Below, one piece after another: positions 27,024 through 34,855 of a stretch of 64,000 nt of DNA. Numbering within the stretch: the first letter of the stretch is position 1; each line of letters opens with the position of its first letter. The notes under the pieces are model-generated. The model made no database searches, had not been told where the DNA came from, and saw nothing but the letters and a program-made list of their open reading frames with translations. Source of the stretch: Elusimicrobium simillimum (lineage in GTDB: Bacteria > Elusimicrobiota > Elusimicrobia > Elusimicrobiales > Elusimicrobiaceae); the NCBI RefSeq assembly GCF_049639735.1, contig NZ_JBEVVA010000003.1:930001-994000 (forward strand), read 5' to 3'. The translations under genes were made by a program, and so were the position numbers.

Positions 27024-27044
27024 GTTTAATAAAGAGGTTTATAT

Positions 27045-27287
27045 ATGAAACTAGCATTGTATCGTATTATAATAGGGTTGTTTGTGTTTATAGTTGTGGC
27101 CTCCGCCTACGGTTGTTATGTGTCAGGCGTGAGGGACGAGGCTAAGGCAGAGCAAGCGTACTTGGATGAACTTAAACGCAAACAGTCGGAGCCAAGGCGC
27201 CGTGTGGTAGCCGTGGAAGTACCGCAGAACGAAACGCCCAGGTCAACATTTGATTATGTTGAAAAACGGCCCGCGGTAAAGAAATAA
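27045..27287 (+). CDS. Small single-span membrane protein
   Basis: 80 aa. Residues 5-25 form one transmembrane helix (LYRIIIGLFVFIVVASAYG), and the rest is a highly charged tail (Lys, Glu, Arg). A modest GAGG ribosome site lies 21 bases after the stop of the preceding gene. It completes the three-gene envelope operon, which ends in a terminator. It could be a small accessory subunit. Confidence 0.65.
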   Translation: MKLALYRIIIGLFVFIVVASAYGCYVSGVRDEAKAEQAYLDELKRKQSEPRRRVVAVEVPQNETPRSTFDYVEKRPAVKK

Positions 27288-27313
27288 AAGCAGTAAAATA
27301 TTATTTAATATTT

Positions 27314-27347
27314 AACCGCCGCTCAAATTTGAGCGGCGGTTTTTTAT
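27314..27347 (+). terminator. Terminator of the three-gene membrane operon
   Basis: A 14-bp perfect palindrome arm (AACCGCCGCTCAAA) and its complement, followed by TTTTT. Confidence 0.9.
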
Positions 27348-27360
27348 AGATATTAATATA

Positions 27361-27490
27361 AATAAAGTCATCCTGAGTTTTTGCGTTAACGCAAAAACGT
27401 GAGGATCTACCTTATAAAAATTACAGTAGTTTTAACGCAGTAGATGTTCACGTCAGTGCGTTGACGCACCTCCTCAACATGACCTTATTT
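27361..27490 (+). repeat. Dispersed ~130-bp two-hairpin element, copy 1
   Basis: Starts AATAAAGTCATCCTGAG and ends CTCAACATGACCTTATTT, so its ends are imperfect inverted repeats. Inside are a 22-base palindrome (27377-27398) and the hairpin GTGCG-TTGA-CGCAC (27456-27469). The reverse complement of 63751-63882 matches it along its length. Confidence 0.8.
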
Positions 27491-27573
27491 GGGTATTTTC
27501 TAACCTAAAAATAATATGTCCAAGTAAAATATATTTGATACAATTATTTCGTAGTATTAACTAGGAGGGGAAA

Positions 27574-28116
27574 ATGAAAAAATTATTATTAGCAGTTGCT
27601 TTATTTGCCGTTACGGTTCCCGCTATGGCGGTAACACCGGTAAAACTTTCTCTTTGGGACGGTATAGCTGTTCCCTCTGACAGAACAGTACACGGGTTAG
27701 AACTTGGTATCGGCGGTAATAACGCTGAAACAAAAGGTATTCAGTTTGACTTAATCTGGGCGAAATCACAGACTATGGTAGGCTGGCAGGGGGGCTGGAT
27801 TATCAGCCAAGCCGGTGATTTTACAGGTTTACAAACATCACTTTTAAACATGGTTGATGACGGCGCCGGTGTAGAGTTTGGTTTTGTTAACTACACAGGT
27901 TCTTTTACAGGTATACAGTTTGCCGCGGTAAACTGGGTTGACAGCGTAAAAGGCGTGCAGCTTGGCTTTGCCAACTACGCGGAAAACATGACAGGCCTTC
28001 AGCTTGGCTTTGTCAACTATGCCAGAACAATCGGCCAGGGTGTGCAGCTTGGTTTTCTCAACATTGCGGAAAACGGCTTTTTACCCATAATGGTATTTGT
28101 AAACGGACGCTTCTAA
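27574..28116 (+). CDS. Exported surface-repeat protein
   Basis: 180 aa with a signal peptide (residues 1-19, cut near AMA|VT). The mature part starts with LSLWDGIAVPSD and an LELGIGG segment, then about eight imperfect repeats of ~16-20 residues with the core G-(L/V/I)-Q-x-G-F-x-N-(Y/W/I)-A, such as GLQLGFVNYA. This matches the layout of the Leptospira LA_2272-type surface repeat family, likely a beta-rich outer surface protein. An AGGAGGGG ribosome site precedes it and a strong terminator follows. Confidence 0.75.
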   Translation: MKKLLLAVALFAVTVPAMAVTPVKLSLWDGIAVPSDRTVHGLELGIGGNNAETKGIQFDLIWAKSQTMVGWQGGWIISQAGDFTGLQTSLLNMVDDGAGVEFGFVNYTGSFTGIQFAAVNWVDSVKGVQLGFANYAENMTGLQLGFVNYARTIGQGVQLGFLNIAENGFLPIMVFVNGRF

Positions 28117-28127
28117 ACAATGGTTTT

Positions 28128-28165
28128 AACGCCGCCCCGTACACGGTACGGGGCGGCGTTTTTTA
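28128..28165 (+). terminator. Terminator of the surface-repeat gene
   Basis: A 15-bp stem starting AACGCCGCCCCGTAC around ACG, followed by TTTT. Confidence 0.9.
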
Positions 28166-28168
28166 TGC

Positions 28169-28174
28169 TATAAT
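28169..28174 (+). promoter_or_regulatory. -10 box upstream of rpsB
   Basis: TATAAT directly after the preceding terminator; the -35 region is not convincing. It would give a ~115-base leader. Confidence 0.4.
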
Positions 28175-28193
28175 ATTAGTAAGCAAGAATTTG

Positions 28194-28237
28194 ACTGCGC
28201 GAAACTGTCAGTAAATTTCAATGCGCAGTTATTTTTT
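28194..28237 (+). terminator. Candidate attenuator in the rpsB leader
   Basis: ACTGCGC (28194-28200) pairs with GCGCAGT (28223-28229), with GAAA/TTTC extending the stem inward, followed by TATTTTTT. It resembles an intrinsic terminator between promoter and gene. A second pairing CTTTGC / GCAAAG follows closer to the start. Confidence 0.4.
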
Positions 28238-28296
28238 GCCCAAGTACTTTGCGCCATGGGGCAACCCAAATTTATGCAAAGACTTGCGAGGATAAA

Positions 28297-29280
28297 ATGA
28301 GCAATGTATCAATGAAGGCTATGCTTGAAGCCGGTGTGCACTTTGGCCACCAGACAAGCCGCTGGAACCCTAAAATGGGGCACTATATTTTTGGTGAAAG
28401 AAACGGCGTACATATCTTAGACTTACAGAAAACCGCAAAAGAACTTAAAAAAGCCACAGCATTTATTAAAGACGAAGCCAAAAAAGGCGCAAGATTCCTT
28501 TTTGTCGGCACAAAAAAACAAGCGCAGGAAGCTATCAAATCAGAAGCTGAAAGATGCGGCGCTTACGTAATAAGTGAAAAATGGTTAGGCGGTACATTAA
28601 CAAACTTTCAAACCGTTAAAAAATCAGTAGAACGCCTTAACGAACTTGAAAAATGGGAAAAAGAAGGCGTATTCAAAGCTATTTCTAAAAAAGAAGCCTC
28701 ACGCTTAGGCAAAGAAATGGTGCGCTTACAAACACTTCTGGGCGGTATAAGAGACATGAAATCTTTACCGGACGTAGTTTTTGTTATCGACCCCGTTGAC
28801 ACACAAGGCGCGGTAAAAGAATCAAAAATTTTAAACATACCCGTAGTCGCGGTTTGCGATACAAACGCCGACCCTGACCCGATAGACTACCCTATCCCGG
28901 GTAACGACGACGCAGCCCGCTCAATCAAATTGTTCTGCGCCGCAGTGGCAGACTCTATCATTGAAGGCCGCACAGAAGCGCAAGGCCCCGTTCAGCCCAC
29001 ACAGGAAGAAGTTGTAGCCGCAGTAGAAGCAGCACCCGCTGCCCCGGCTATGCCTACAGCTTTAGAACAGGCTTTTAACGCTGAAGTACCCGCTGACAAC
29101 CCGGCGGAAGACGCTAAAACAGTGGAAGTTGTTGAAGAAATATTAGCTGAAGGTGACGAGGACGTTGAGTCCGAAGAAAAGCTTCACGGCAGAGAAGAAA
29201 AGAAAGCCAAAAAAGAAGCTGTTTCTACCAAAAAGAAACCCGCAGTTAAAAAACCAACAAAAGCCAAAAAAGAAGACTAA
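28297..29280 (+). CDS. rpsB: 30S ribosomal protein S2
   Basis: 327 aa from ATG 28297 (a TTG at 28249 is also in frame, but the family begins MSNVSMKAMLEAGVHFGHQ and a GAGG site lies before this ATG). The conserved HFGHQTSRWNPKM, FVGTKKQAQ, SEKWLGGTLTNF and FVIDPVDTQGAVKES blocks are present. The usual S2 ends near residue 235; here ~90 further residues form an Ala/Pro/Glu then Lys-rich tail. It is followed by tsf after 57 bases, the usual pair. Confidence 0.97.
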   Translation: MSNVSMKAMLEAGVHFGHQTSRWNPKMGHYIFGERNGVHILDLQKTAKELKKATAFIKDEAKKGARFLFVGTKKQAQEAIKSEAERCGAYVISEKWLGGTLTNFQTVKKSVERLNELEKWEKEGVFKAISKKEASRLGKEMVRLQTLLGGIRDMKSLPDVVFVIDPVDTQGAVKESKILNIPVVAVCDTNADPDPIDYPIPGNDDAARSIKLFCAAVADSIIEGRTEAQGPVQPTQEEVVAAVEAAPAAPAMPTALEQAFNAEVPADNPAEDAKTVEVVEEILAEGDEDVESEEKLHGREEKKAKKEAVSTKKKPAVKKPTKAKKED

Positions 29281-29337
29281 TTTAGACTGCGCCGCGGCGT
29301 TAATTAATAGCGCCGCGGGCAATCTTAGGAGAGAACC

Positions 29338-30171
29338 ATGTCATTAGCAGAAGATATTAAGAATTTAAGAGAAAAAACAGGCGCCGGTCTTATGGACTGC
29401 AAGAACGCTCTTGCCGCCTGCAACGGCGACATTGACGCGGCCGTAACTGAACTGCGCAAAAAAGGTTTAGCAGGCATGGCCAAAAGAGCCGGCAGAGAAA
29501 CCAAAGAAGGGCAGGTAGTTGTAAAAAATAACGGTAAAAACTACGCTATGTCCTTTTTGGGCTGCGAAACAGACTTTGTCGCCCGCACGGACGACTTTAA
29601 AAAGTTGGCCCAGGACGTTTGCGAATATGTTTTAAATAACCCCGGTCTTAACTATGACGAAGACCAGAAAATTAAAGACATAATTGCCGAAGTAGCCCCT
29701 AAACTTGGCGAAAACGTTTCACTCAAAGGCGCGTATAACTGGGAAGTTTCCGGTAAATGCGGCGTAATTGAAACCTACGTACATTCTGACAATAAAAAAG
29801 CCGCTATGATTGAAGTTACCTGTGATGGCGAAGGCGCTTGCTGCAATTCCGACAAAGTTAAAGAAATTGCCCGCGGCCTTGCTATGCACGCGGTAGGCAT
29901 GCAGTCAATGTGGTTAGATGAATCTGAAGTTCCTGCCGATGTTATTGAAAAGGAAACAGAAATTTACAAAGAACTTGCGCTTAAAGAAGGCAAAGACGAA
30001 GCTTCTATTGAAAAAATGATGCCCGGCAAAATCAAAAAGTTTGCCAAAGACAACTGCTTACTTGAACAAGGCACAATTAAAGACAACAAAGTAACTGTAA
30101 GACAGTATCTGGCGGATTGTTCCAAAGATTTGGGCTTCAACCTCAAAATCGTCCGCTTCGTTCGTTTCTAA
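29338..30171 (+). CDS. tsf: Elongation factor Ts
   Basis: 277 aa. Nucleotide exchange factor for EF-Tu in translation. KNLREKTGAGLMDCKNAL and the KKGLAG segment form the N-terminal UBA-like domain, FLGCETDFVARTDDF is the core motif, and two core subdomains follow. The sequence has several extra cysteines (for example CDGEGACCNSD). A GGAGAG ribosome site precedes the ATG. It is cotranscribed with rpsB and ends before the terminator at 30263. Confidence 0.97.
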   Translation: MSLAEDIKNLREKTGAGLMDCKNALAACNGDIDAAVTELRKKGLAGMAKRAGRETKEGQVVVKNNGKNYAMSFLGCETDFVARTDDFKKLAQDVCEYVLNNPGLNYDEDQKIKDIIAEVAPKLGENVSLKGAYNWEVSGKCGVIETYVHSDNKKAAMIEVTCDGEGACCNSDKVKEIARGLAMHAVGMQSMWLDESEVPADVIEKETEIYKELALKEGKDEASIEKMMPGKIKKFAKDNCLLEQGTIKDNKVTVRQYLADCSKDLGFNLKIVRFVRF

Positions 30172-30262
30172 CGCTTGCTGCTCAGGTTTGCCTTGTAAAC
30201 TTTATACGGCAGCCGATAGCAGAATGTTAAGACGTACGGCAAGTTGAAAAGACTTAACTAAT

Positions 30263-30297
30263 ATACCCCCGCGCCTCACGGCGCGGGGGTATTATTA
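30263..30297 (+). terminator. Terminator of rpsB-tsf
   Basis: ATACCCCCGCGCC / GGCGCGGGGGTAT with a TCAC loop. The tail ATTATTATT is only T-rich. Confidence 0.85.
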
Positions 30298-30354
30298 TTG
30301 AAAGCGCCTACTAATAATTTTGTAAAATTTATATGTGTGATGGGAGAGAGGATT

Positions 30355-31170
30355 ATGACAAACTATACAGAAGCGCATGTTTATAAAGAGTTAGTGGACG
30401 GCCTTAAAAAATGGGCCAAGCAAAACGGTGTTAAGCGCGCCGTAATAGGCCTAAGCGGCGGCATTGATTGCGCTGTTGTGGCGGCAGTGGCTGTAAAAGT
30501 TTTTGGCAATAAAAATGTATACGGCGTATCTTTGCCCACAAAATATACTTCTAAGGAAAGTATAACCTTAGCCAAAAAATTAGCCAAAAATTTAAATATA
30601 CATTTTCGCATAGTAAAAATAGACGATGCTTTTAATTCTATAGTAAAAGAACTTGGCGGCGCAAAAAAATTAAAACCTTTAACCGTGCAAAATATTCAGC
30701 CCCGTGTGCGTGCCAACGTACTTATGGCCGTGTCCAGCGAGGTTGGCGGCGTGGTGCTTGCCACCGGCAACCGAAGCGAGATTGCCACCGGTTACTATAC
30801 TTTATACGGAGACTCCTGCGGCGCTTACGCCCCTATAGCCGGCCTTTATAAAGAAATGGTTTATAAAGTTGCCGCTTATATAAATAAAGATAAAGAACTT
30901 ATCCCGCTTGGTACCATAACCCGCCCGCCTACCGCCGAGCTGGCGCACGGCCAAAAGGATGAGGACGACCTGGTGCCCTACGCAATTTTAGATAAAATAT
31001 TGCACCTGTATCTTGATAAAAATATGAAGCCCGCCGATATAGCCAAACGTCTTAAAATAAGCGTTAAAACGGTAAAATATGTTGAAGACAGATATAATAA
31101 AAACCTGTTTAAAACGCTGCAATGCGCGCCGCAATTAAAATTGTCGCAGGCCTGTCCGGTTGATTTATAA
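30355..31170 (+). CDS. nadE: NAD+ synthase
   Basis: 271 aa from ATG 30355, which follows GGGAGAGAGGA. Earlier in-frame starts lie at 30298 and 30340, but without a better site. Amidates nicotinate adenine dinucleotide to NAD+. The PP-loop is SGGIDC (34-39), with Cys where most members have Ser. NIQPRVRANVLMA, ATGNRSEIATGYYTLYGD and KEMVYKVAAYIN match the synthetase domain of glutamine-dependent enzymes, yet no nitrilase glutaminase domain is present, so it may use ammonia or a separate partner. Terminator at 31190. Confidence 0.92.
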   Translation: MTNYTEAHVYKELVDGLKKWAKQNGVKRAVIGLSGGIDCAVVAAVAVKVFGNKNVYGVSLPTKYTSKESITLAKKLAKNLNIHFRIVKIDDAFNSIVKELGGAKKLKPLTVQNIQPRVRANVLMAVSSEVGGVVLATGNRSEIATGYYTLYGDSCGAYAPIAGLYKEMVYKVAAYINKDKELIPLGTITRPPTAELAHGQKDEDDLVPYAILDKILHLYLDKNMKPADIAKRLKISVKTVKYVEDRYNKNLFKTLQCAPQLKLSQACPVDL

Positions 31171-31189
31171 CTTGTGTTTCTTTTACACG

Positions 31190-31216
31190 GCCCCCGCAAA
31201 GCGGGGGCAATTTATT
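31190..31216 (+). terminator. Terminator of nadE
   Basis: GCCCCCGC / GCGGGGGC around AAA, followed by a weak T tail. Confidence 0.75.
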
Positions 31217-31217
31217 T

Positions 31218-31249
31218 GGGCCTATACATAAAATAGGTCTTTTGGCCCT
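31218..31249 (+). promoter_or_regulatory. Palindromic regulatory motif, copy 4
   Basis: The 3' arm ATAGGTCTTTTGGCCC is intact; the 5' arm is shortened to GGGCCTAT. It ends 60 bases before the ATG at 31309. Confidence 0.65.
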
Positions 31250-31308
31250 TTACATGCGGCAGTAAAATTTTTAAACTTTAAAAATAGTTTTCAGTTGAGA
31301 GGGATATA

Positions 31309-32343
31309 ATGAACAAAATTCTAACATTGTTTTTAAGCGCTTTAATGCTGTTTAACACTTCCGCCGTTTATGCCGTTGGCAATAATAACATGCCGAACAA
31401 GCAGGAAATAGAAAATATGCGCCAACGCATGGGCGCTATTAAGCAAAAGTATAATACTTATGCTGAGAAAAAAGATAATGATTTAAAACTAGTAGAAAGT
31501 CGCGCGAAAAGCTACCAAGATACAGGTGTTTCTGAAGAAGAAGCTTTTGCTTGGGCCGCAAACGATACTCTGGCCGGTAAGGTAGCTGTTTTTCTAACGG
31601 ACAGCGCGGCTGTAAAAACAGCTTCAGCCATGCCCACTACTAAAGAAATCGCTCAAGCTGTTAATGATGTGAAAAGCTTTAGAACAGATGTTGTTAGGCA
31701 TATAAAAGATGGGTACCCAGCGTTTTTTACGGCTGCTTGCGGATTGATGGTTTCTGGGCTCTATCTTGCAATGTGGGCAGATCTTGGCGCCGGCGTGTGG
31801 ATGGGCAGAATTGGTATGGGCGCTATTAGCGCTGGTAGTATTGTAATATTGGGGTCAACTATCATTTTTTTATTTTGCAGTTCATTTAAGAGTCTGCCGG
31901 AATTTTTACTGCCTGACACAACCTTCGACAGAAGAATGGAACTTTTAAAAAATGAACCTATAAGAATTTTGGGCAACGAAGAAAATATTTACGCTGTGCT
32001 TGATTTAAGCAGAGACGCGAAATACGGTAAATATGTAAGACAGATGATTATCGACGTGGAAGATTTTATAGATTTAAACGCCAAATACGGCGATGTTATA
32101 ATGGTTTATAAATTCGCGCAGATATACCCTAAAATGGAATTTATAAATAAAGAAAACGCGTCTTCTTACCCTGTTATAAGAATGTTTTTAACAGAGTTAA
32201 GGGCCTTTGATAAAGAAGTAAAAGCGGGCAAATATGGTATAAACCGCATAGAAACGAAACAAGTTTTTGCTGCGGAAACGGATATTAACGCCGAAACCGC
32301 CAAAAAAACAGTAAGCAAATATTTACAGCCGTCCAAGATATAA
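31309..32343 (+). CDS. Exported/membrane protein of unknown function
   Basis: 344 aa with a signal peptide (residues 1-22, cut near VYA|VG). A helical N-terminal half rich in Lys and Glu is followed by two hydrophobic helices at ~142-165 and ~170-192, and then a soluble C-terminal domain (~195-344) that begins LPEFLLPDTTFDRRM. So it may be a periplasmic protein with a membrane hairpin. No family was recognised. Its upstream palindrome is shared with other exported genes, and a terminator follows. Confidence 0.75.
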   Translation: MNKILTLFLSALMLFNTSAVYAVGNNNMPNKQEIENMRQRMGAIKQKYNTYAEKKDNDLKLVESRAKSYQDTGVSEEEAFAWAANDTLAGKVAVFLTDSAAVKTASAMPTTKEIAQAVNDVKSFRTDVVRHIKDGYPAFFTAACGLMVSGLYLAMWADLGAGVWMGRIGMGAISAGSIVILGSTIIFLFCSSFKSLPEFLLPDTTFDRRMELLKNEPIRILGNEENIYAVLDLSRDAKYGKYVRQMIIDVEDFIDLNAKYGDVIMVYKFAQIYPKMEFINKENASSYPVIRMFLTELRAFDKEVKAGKYGINRIETKQVFAAETDINAETAKKTVSKYLQPSKI

Positions 32344-32358
32344 GTTTAACCCCAACTA

Positions 32359-32392
32359 AACACCCCTTACACATTGTAAGGGGTGTTTTTTA
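32359..32392 (+). terminator. Terminator after the 31309 gene
   Basis: AACACCCCTTAC / GTAAGGGGTGTT around ACATT, followed by a T run. Confidence 0.9.
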
Positions 32393-32398
32393 GATTAT

Positions 32399-32430
32399 GG
32401 GGCCCACACTAAAAATAGGTCTTTTGGCCC
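32399..32430 (+). promoter_or_regulatory. Palindromic regulatory motif, copy 5
   Basis: The 3' arm TAGGTCTTTTGGCCC is intact and identical to copy 6; the 5' arm is reduced to GGGCCCA. It ends 60 bases before the ATG at 32490. Confidence 0.65.
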
Positions 32431-32489
32431 TTTCGCCCCCGGTGGGGTATTTATTAAAATTTATATATAACTTGCTTAAGGATGTGAAT

Positions 32490-32972
32490 ATGAAAAAGAT
32501 TTTATTAATTTTAACTATTACTTTTTTAGCAGTACCGGCGTTTTCCTCTAATAATTTTGATACTGTTGTTTTGGAAAAAATTAAAAACTATAAACAAAAA
32601 CAAAAAAACGCCCAAAAACAAATTAAAAAACTTTCCGCCAAGGATCAAGAATTTTTTAAAAAGTTGGAGGAGGAGTTTCCGCTTTTAGACGCCCGCGTAA
32701 GCTATTCTCTTACCTATGACAGATATTCCAACACAGGTAAAATACTTGAGACGGAAACACAAATGCTTAAGCAGCTGCTTACCAATATGCGCTCTAACCC
32801 GGATGCGGACACAGTGCTGGACAGCGTGTCAAAATTTAAAAAGATTTTTAACGGCGGGTATAGTAAAAATATGCGCGACGTATTTAAAACTTCAGTCCAC
32901 CAAGAAAATTACGATAAAATTGCCCAAAGGGTAAACTCATACCTGGACGCGTTGGAAGCCGCCGCCAAATAA
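32490..32972 (+). CDS. Small exported helical protein
   Basis: 160 aa from ATG 32490, which follows AAGGA; an upstream in-frame extension to 32397 would run through the palindrome and has no ribosome site. Signal peptide residues 1-18 (cut near AFS|SN). The mature part is charged and helical (KNYKQKQKNAQKQIKKL), probably with a coiled coil, and has no cysteine. No family was recognised. It belongs to the palindrome-associated set. Confidence 0.75.
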   Translation: MKKILLILTITFLAVPAFSSNNFDTVVLEKIKNYKQKQKNAQKQIKKLSAKDQEFFKKLEEEFPLLDARVSYSLTYDRYSNTGKILETETQMLKQLLTNMRSNPDADTVLDSVSKFKKIFNGGYSKNMRDVFKTSVHQENYDKIAQRVNSYLDALEAAAK

Positions 32973-33020
32973 TTTTGAATTTTATCCTCATAAATAGTAA
33001 AATATATACAGATAAAAGAT

Positions 33021-33192
33021 ATGAAAAAGATTATTAAGGGTTTTTGTTTTTACAGCGGCTGCAGTAACTGCTTCAAACTACCCAAAAGCCGCCCAACCGG
33101 ACGGCTGTATTAATAAGATAAAAAAGTCAGTTGTTTTGAACGCAGTGAAAAGACTTTTTTATTTTTGTGAAACAAAAAATATAAATAGTTGA
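33021..33192 (+). pseudogene. Possible remnant of a small exported protein gene
   Basis: An ATG at 33021 starts MKKIIKGF; the same frame soon stops at 33111. A one-base shift in the T-rich stretch ~33040-33056 instead gives VFTAAAVTASNYPKAAQ, which reads like the end of a signal peptide, and stays open to 33190. A terminator-like hairpin (33121-33160) lies inside, so the true end may be earlier. Weak evidence; it may be chance. Confidence 0.25.
33121..33160 (+). terminator. Long-loop terminator-like hairpin
   Basis: AAAAAGTC (33121-33128) and GACTTTTT (33152-33159) with a 23-base loop and a T run. It may end transcription of the upstream exported gene, which has no other terminator. Confidence 0.4.
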
Positions 33193-33266
33193 TTATCATA
33201 CCAAAGCTCAGGCAAATGCCGGAAGCTTCTTTATCTTTGTTTAAAATGAGATTATTAGAGGATATT

Positions 33267-33992
33267 ATGAAAAAAATAGGGTTGTTGTTTGTGGTAAGTT
33301 TAGTTGCGGGCGCGGTTGCCCATGGCGGGATAAATACCAGTTTTAATAAAAAAGTCAGCGCTGTGGCGCAGAACGCGGCGGTAAAAACGGTTGAGCTAAG
33401 CGGGCCGTATGCTAAAATATACCAGGGTTATATCGGCGCCGCTCGTGAGTATGTAAAAAATCTTGACGTGTCTCTCAATTCTATCGCGGCGCTTTGCCAA
33501 ACCTCTTTTGCGGAAAATCAGGCAAATTTAAATTCTTGCTCCGCCAACATTAAAGACGCTAAAGCGCAGCTTAAAGTGATGGTGGAAACAAAATCGCTTA
33601 ACGCCTTTGCCCGGGCCTATACTGTTTATAATATAAGTTTAAATAAATTGCAAATGCTTATGCCCAAAGCTGATTATAAAGCGCAGGACGAGAATATGGA
33701 AGCCGTAAAGCTTAATCTTAGCCAGGCTTACGAGGGGTTCTGGGTTTTATACAATAGCAAAATAAAAGAAATAGTTTTTTCTGATTCCATTACTGACAAA
33801 GCCGTTAAAAAAGAACTTGCCAACTGGTATTATGATAACGAAAAAACCTGCTGCAAACTTGCAGAAGAAGACTATACCTTGCCTGTAAGGCAGTATTTAT
33901 TTAAAACCAGCAGAGCCTATGATAAGACAGCCCAGGCCATTTTTAGAACATATAAAGAATACCGTGCCGCGGCAAACGGCCAGCTGGACTAA
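33267..33992 (+). CDS. Exported protein of unknown function
   Basis: 241 aa from ATG 33267 after AGAGGA; in-frame codons upstream to 33189 lack a ribosome site. Signal peptide residues 1-19 (cut near AVA|HG). The mature part is helical, with cysteines near residues 79, 92, 197 and 198 (LCQTSF, LNSCSAN, KTCCKL) that may form disulfides. No family was recognised. It does not carry the shared palindrome, unlike its upstream neighbours. A hairpin at 34002 ends the unit. Confidence 0.75.
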   Translation: MKKIGLLFVVSLVAGAVAHGGINTSFNKKVSAVAQNAAVKTVELSGPYAKIYQGYIGAAREYVKNLDVSLNSIAALCQTSFAENQANLNSCSANIKDAKAQLKVMVETKSLNAFARAYTVYNISLNKLQMLMPKADYKAQDENMEAVKLNLSQAYEGFWVLYNSKIKEIVFSDSITDKAVKKELANWYYDNEKTCCKLAEEDYTLPVRQYLFKTSRAYDKTAQAIFRTYKEYRAAANGQLD

Positions 33993-34001
33993 TTTTATAG
34001 C

Positions 34002-34037
34002 GTCCCGCGCCATAATGGCGCGGGACATATCTTTTGT
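34002..34037 (+). terminator. Terminator of the 33267 gene
   Basis: GTCCCGCGCC / GGCGCGGGAC around ATAAT; the T tail is short (CTTTT). Confidence 0.7.
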
Positions 34038-34107
34038 TAGGCGGACAAACGTGTTTTTATTTAATAGTTGTTTGGTTTTTGTTATGTTAAGTTAACTTAA
34101 AAAATAG

Positions 34108-34122
34108 TAAAATATAAATATG
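34108..34122 (+). promoter_or_regulatory. -10 box and possible leaderless start of the DUF177 gene
   Basis: TAAAAT (34108-34113), then exactly 6 bases ATAAAT, then ATG 34120. No Shine-Dalgarno is present. Confidence 0.45.
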
Positions 34123-34599
34123 AAATATATTGATTATGATGTGCCCTCAGATTTAATTTTTAGAACTATAGATATAGTAAGAATGAAGGGCCTTAAGTGC
34201 ACTGTTAAACTTGCGCCTAAAGACTTTGAAAATATTTTAAACGAGCCTAACTATATAACCTCGGCCACAGTTAAACTTAGCTTTTCACTCAACCAAAAAG
34301 AGATACTTGTGCAGGGCGAGGTGGATGGTACGTTGCACCTGCAGTGCGGCAGATGTTTAGAGTTTTTTGACACCGGTTTTCACGATGAATTTATTGAAAC
34401 ATATAGCACTAAGTTAGAAATAATTGATATAATGTATCAAGTTGTCCAAACACTGGCGCTTACAGAAAATATTACATTTGTTTGTAAGGATACCTGTAAG
34501 GGTCTGTGCGATATGTGCGGTAAAAACAAAAATACAGAGCCTTGTAAATGTGTGAAAGAATCTTACTCACCGTTTGCCGTATTAAAGGACAAGAAATAA
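34120..34599 (+). CDS. DUF177 (YceD-like) protein
   Basis: 159 aa, cytosolic. The LQCGRCLEFF motif (~70-79) is the DUF177 signature, and a C-terminal cluster of cysteines (VCKDTCKGLCDMCGKN) may bind zinc. The family precedes rpmF in most bacteria and has been linked to 23S rRNA maturation. Here rpmF follows after 41 bases. First gene of the DUF177-rpmF-plsX-fabG-acpP-rnc cluster; its promoter seems to give a leaderless start. Confidence 0.88.
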   Translation: MKYIDYDVPSDLIFRTIDIVRMKGLKCTVKLAPKDFENILNEPNYITSATVKLSFSLNQKEILVQGEVDGTLHLQCGRCLEFFDTGFHDEFIETYSTKLEIIDIMYQVVQTLALTENITFVCKDTCKGLCDMCGKNKNTEPCKCVKESYSPFAVLKDKK

Positions 34600-34640
34600 T
34601 TTATTTAATTGATTTAGTTAATTATTAAGGAGTTGTAAAA

Positions 34641-34847
34641 ATGCCTAATCCAAAGAGAAAACATACTCGTTCAAGAAGAGATCTTAGAAGGAGCCAGAAT
34701 TCCAAGCTTGAAGTAGCTCAGTTAGTTTCATGCTCAAATTGCGGCTCTAAGAGACTTCCGCACAACATTTGCCCTGCTTGTGGTTTTTACAAGGACAAAG
34801 TTGTCGTAGCCGTCGCTAAGAAAGCAGACAAAGCTGAAGAAAAATAA
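34641..34847 (+). CDS. rpmF: 50S ribosomal protein L32
   Basis: 68 aa, basic. MPNPKRKHTRSRRDLRRS is the family start. A zinc ribbon is seen as Cys31-x2-Cys34 and Cys44-x2-Cys47, so it is the zinc-binding form. Ribosome site AAGGAG lies before the ATG. plsX begins 8 bases after its stop. Confidence 0.97.
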   Translation: MPNPKRKHTRSRRDLRRSQNSKLEVAQLVSCSNCGSKRLPHNICPACGFYKDKVVVAVAKKADKAEEK

Positions 34848-34855
34848 GAGTTTTT

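Noticed and set aside
30172..30262. Possible RNA gene between tsf and its terminator, with several short inverted repeats
   Set aside because: No promoter, no T-loop signature, and it is better explained as the 3' untranslated part of tsf.
33200..33240. Hairpin CAAAGCT / AGCTTCTTT before the 33267 gene as a variant of the palindrome
   Set aside because: It lacks the GGTC core and the GGCCC ends shared by the eight copies.
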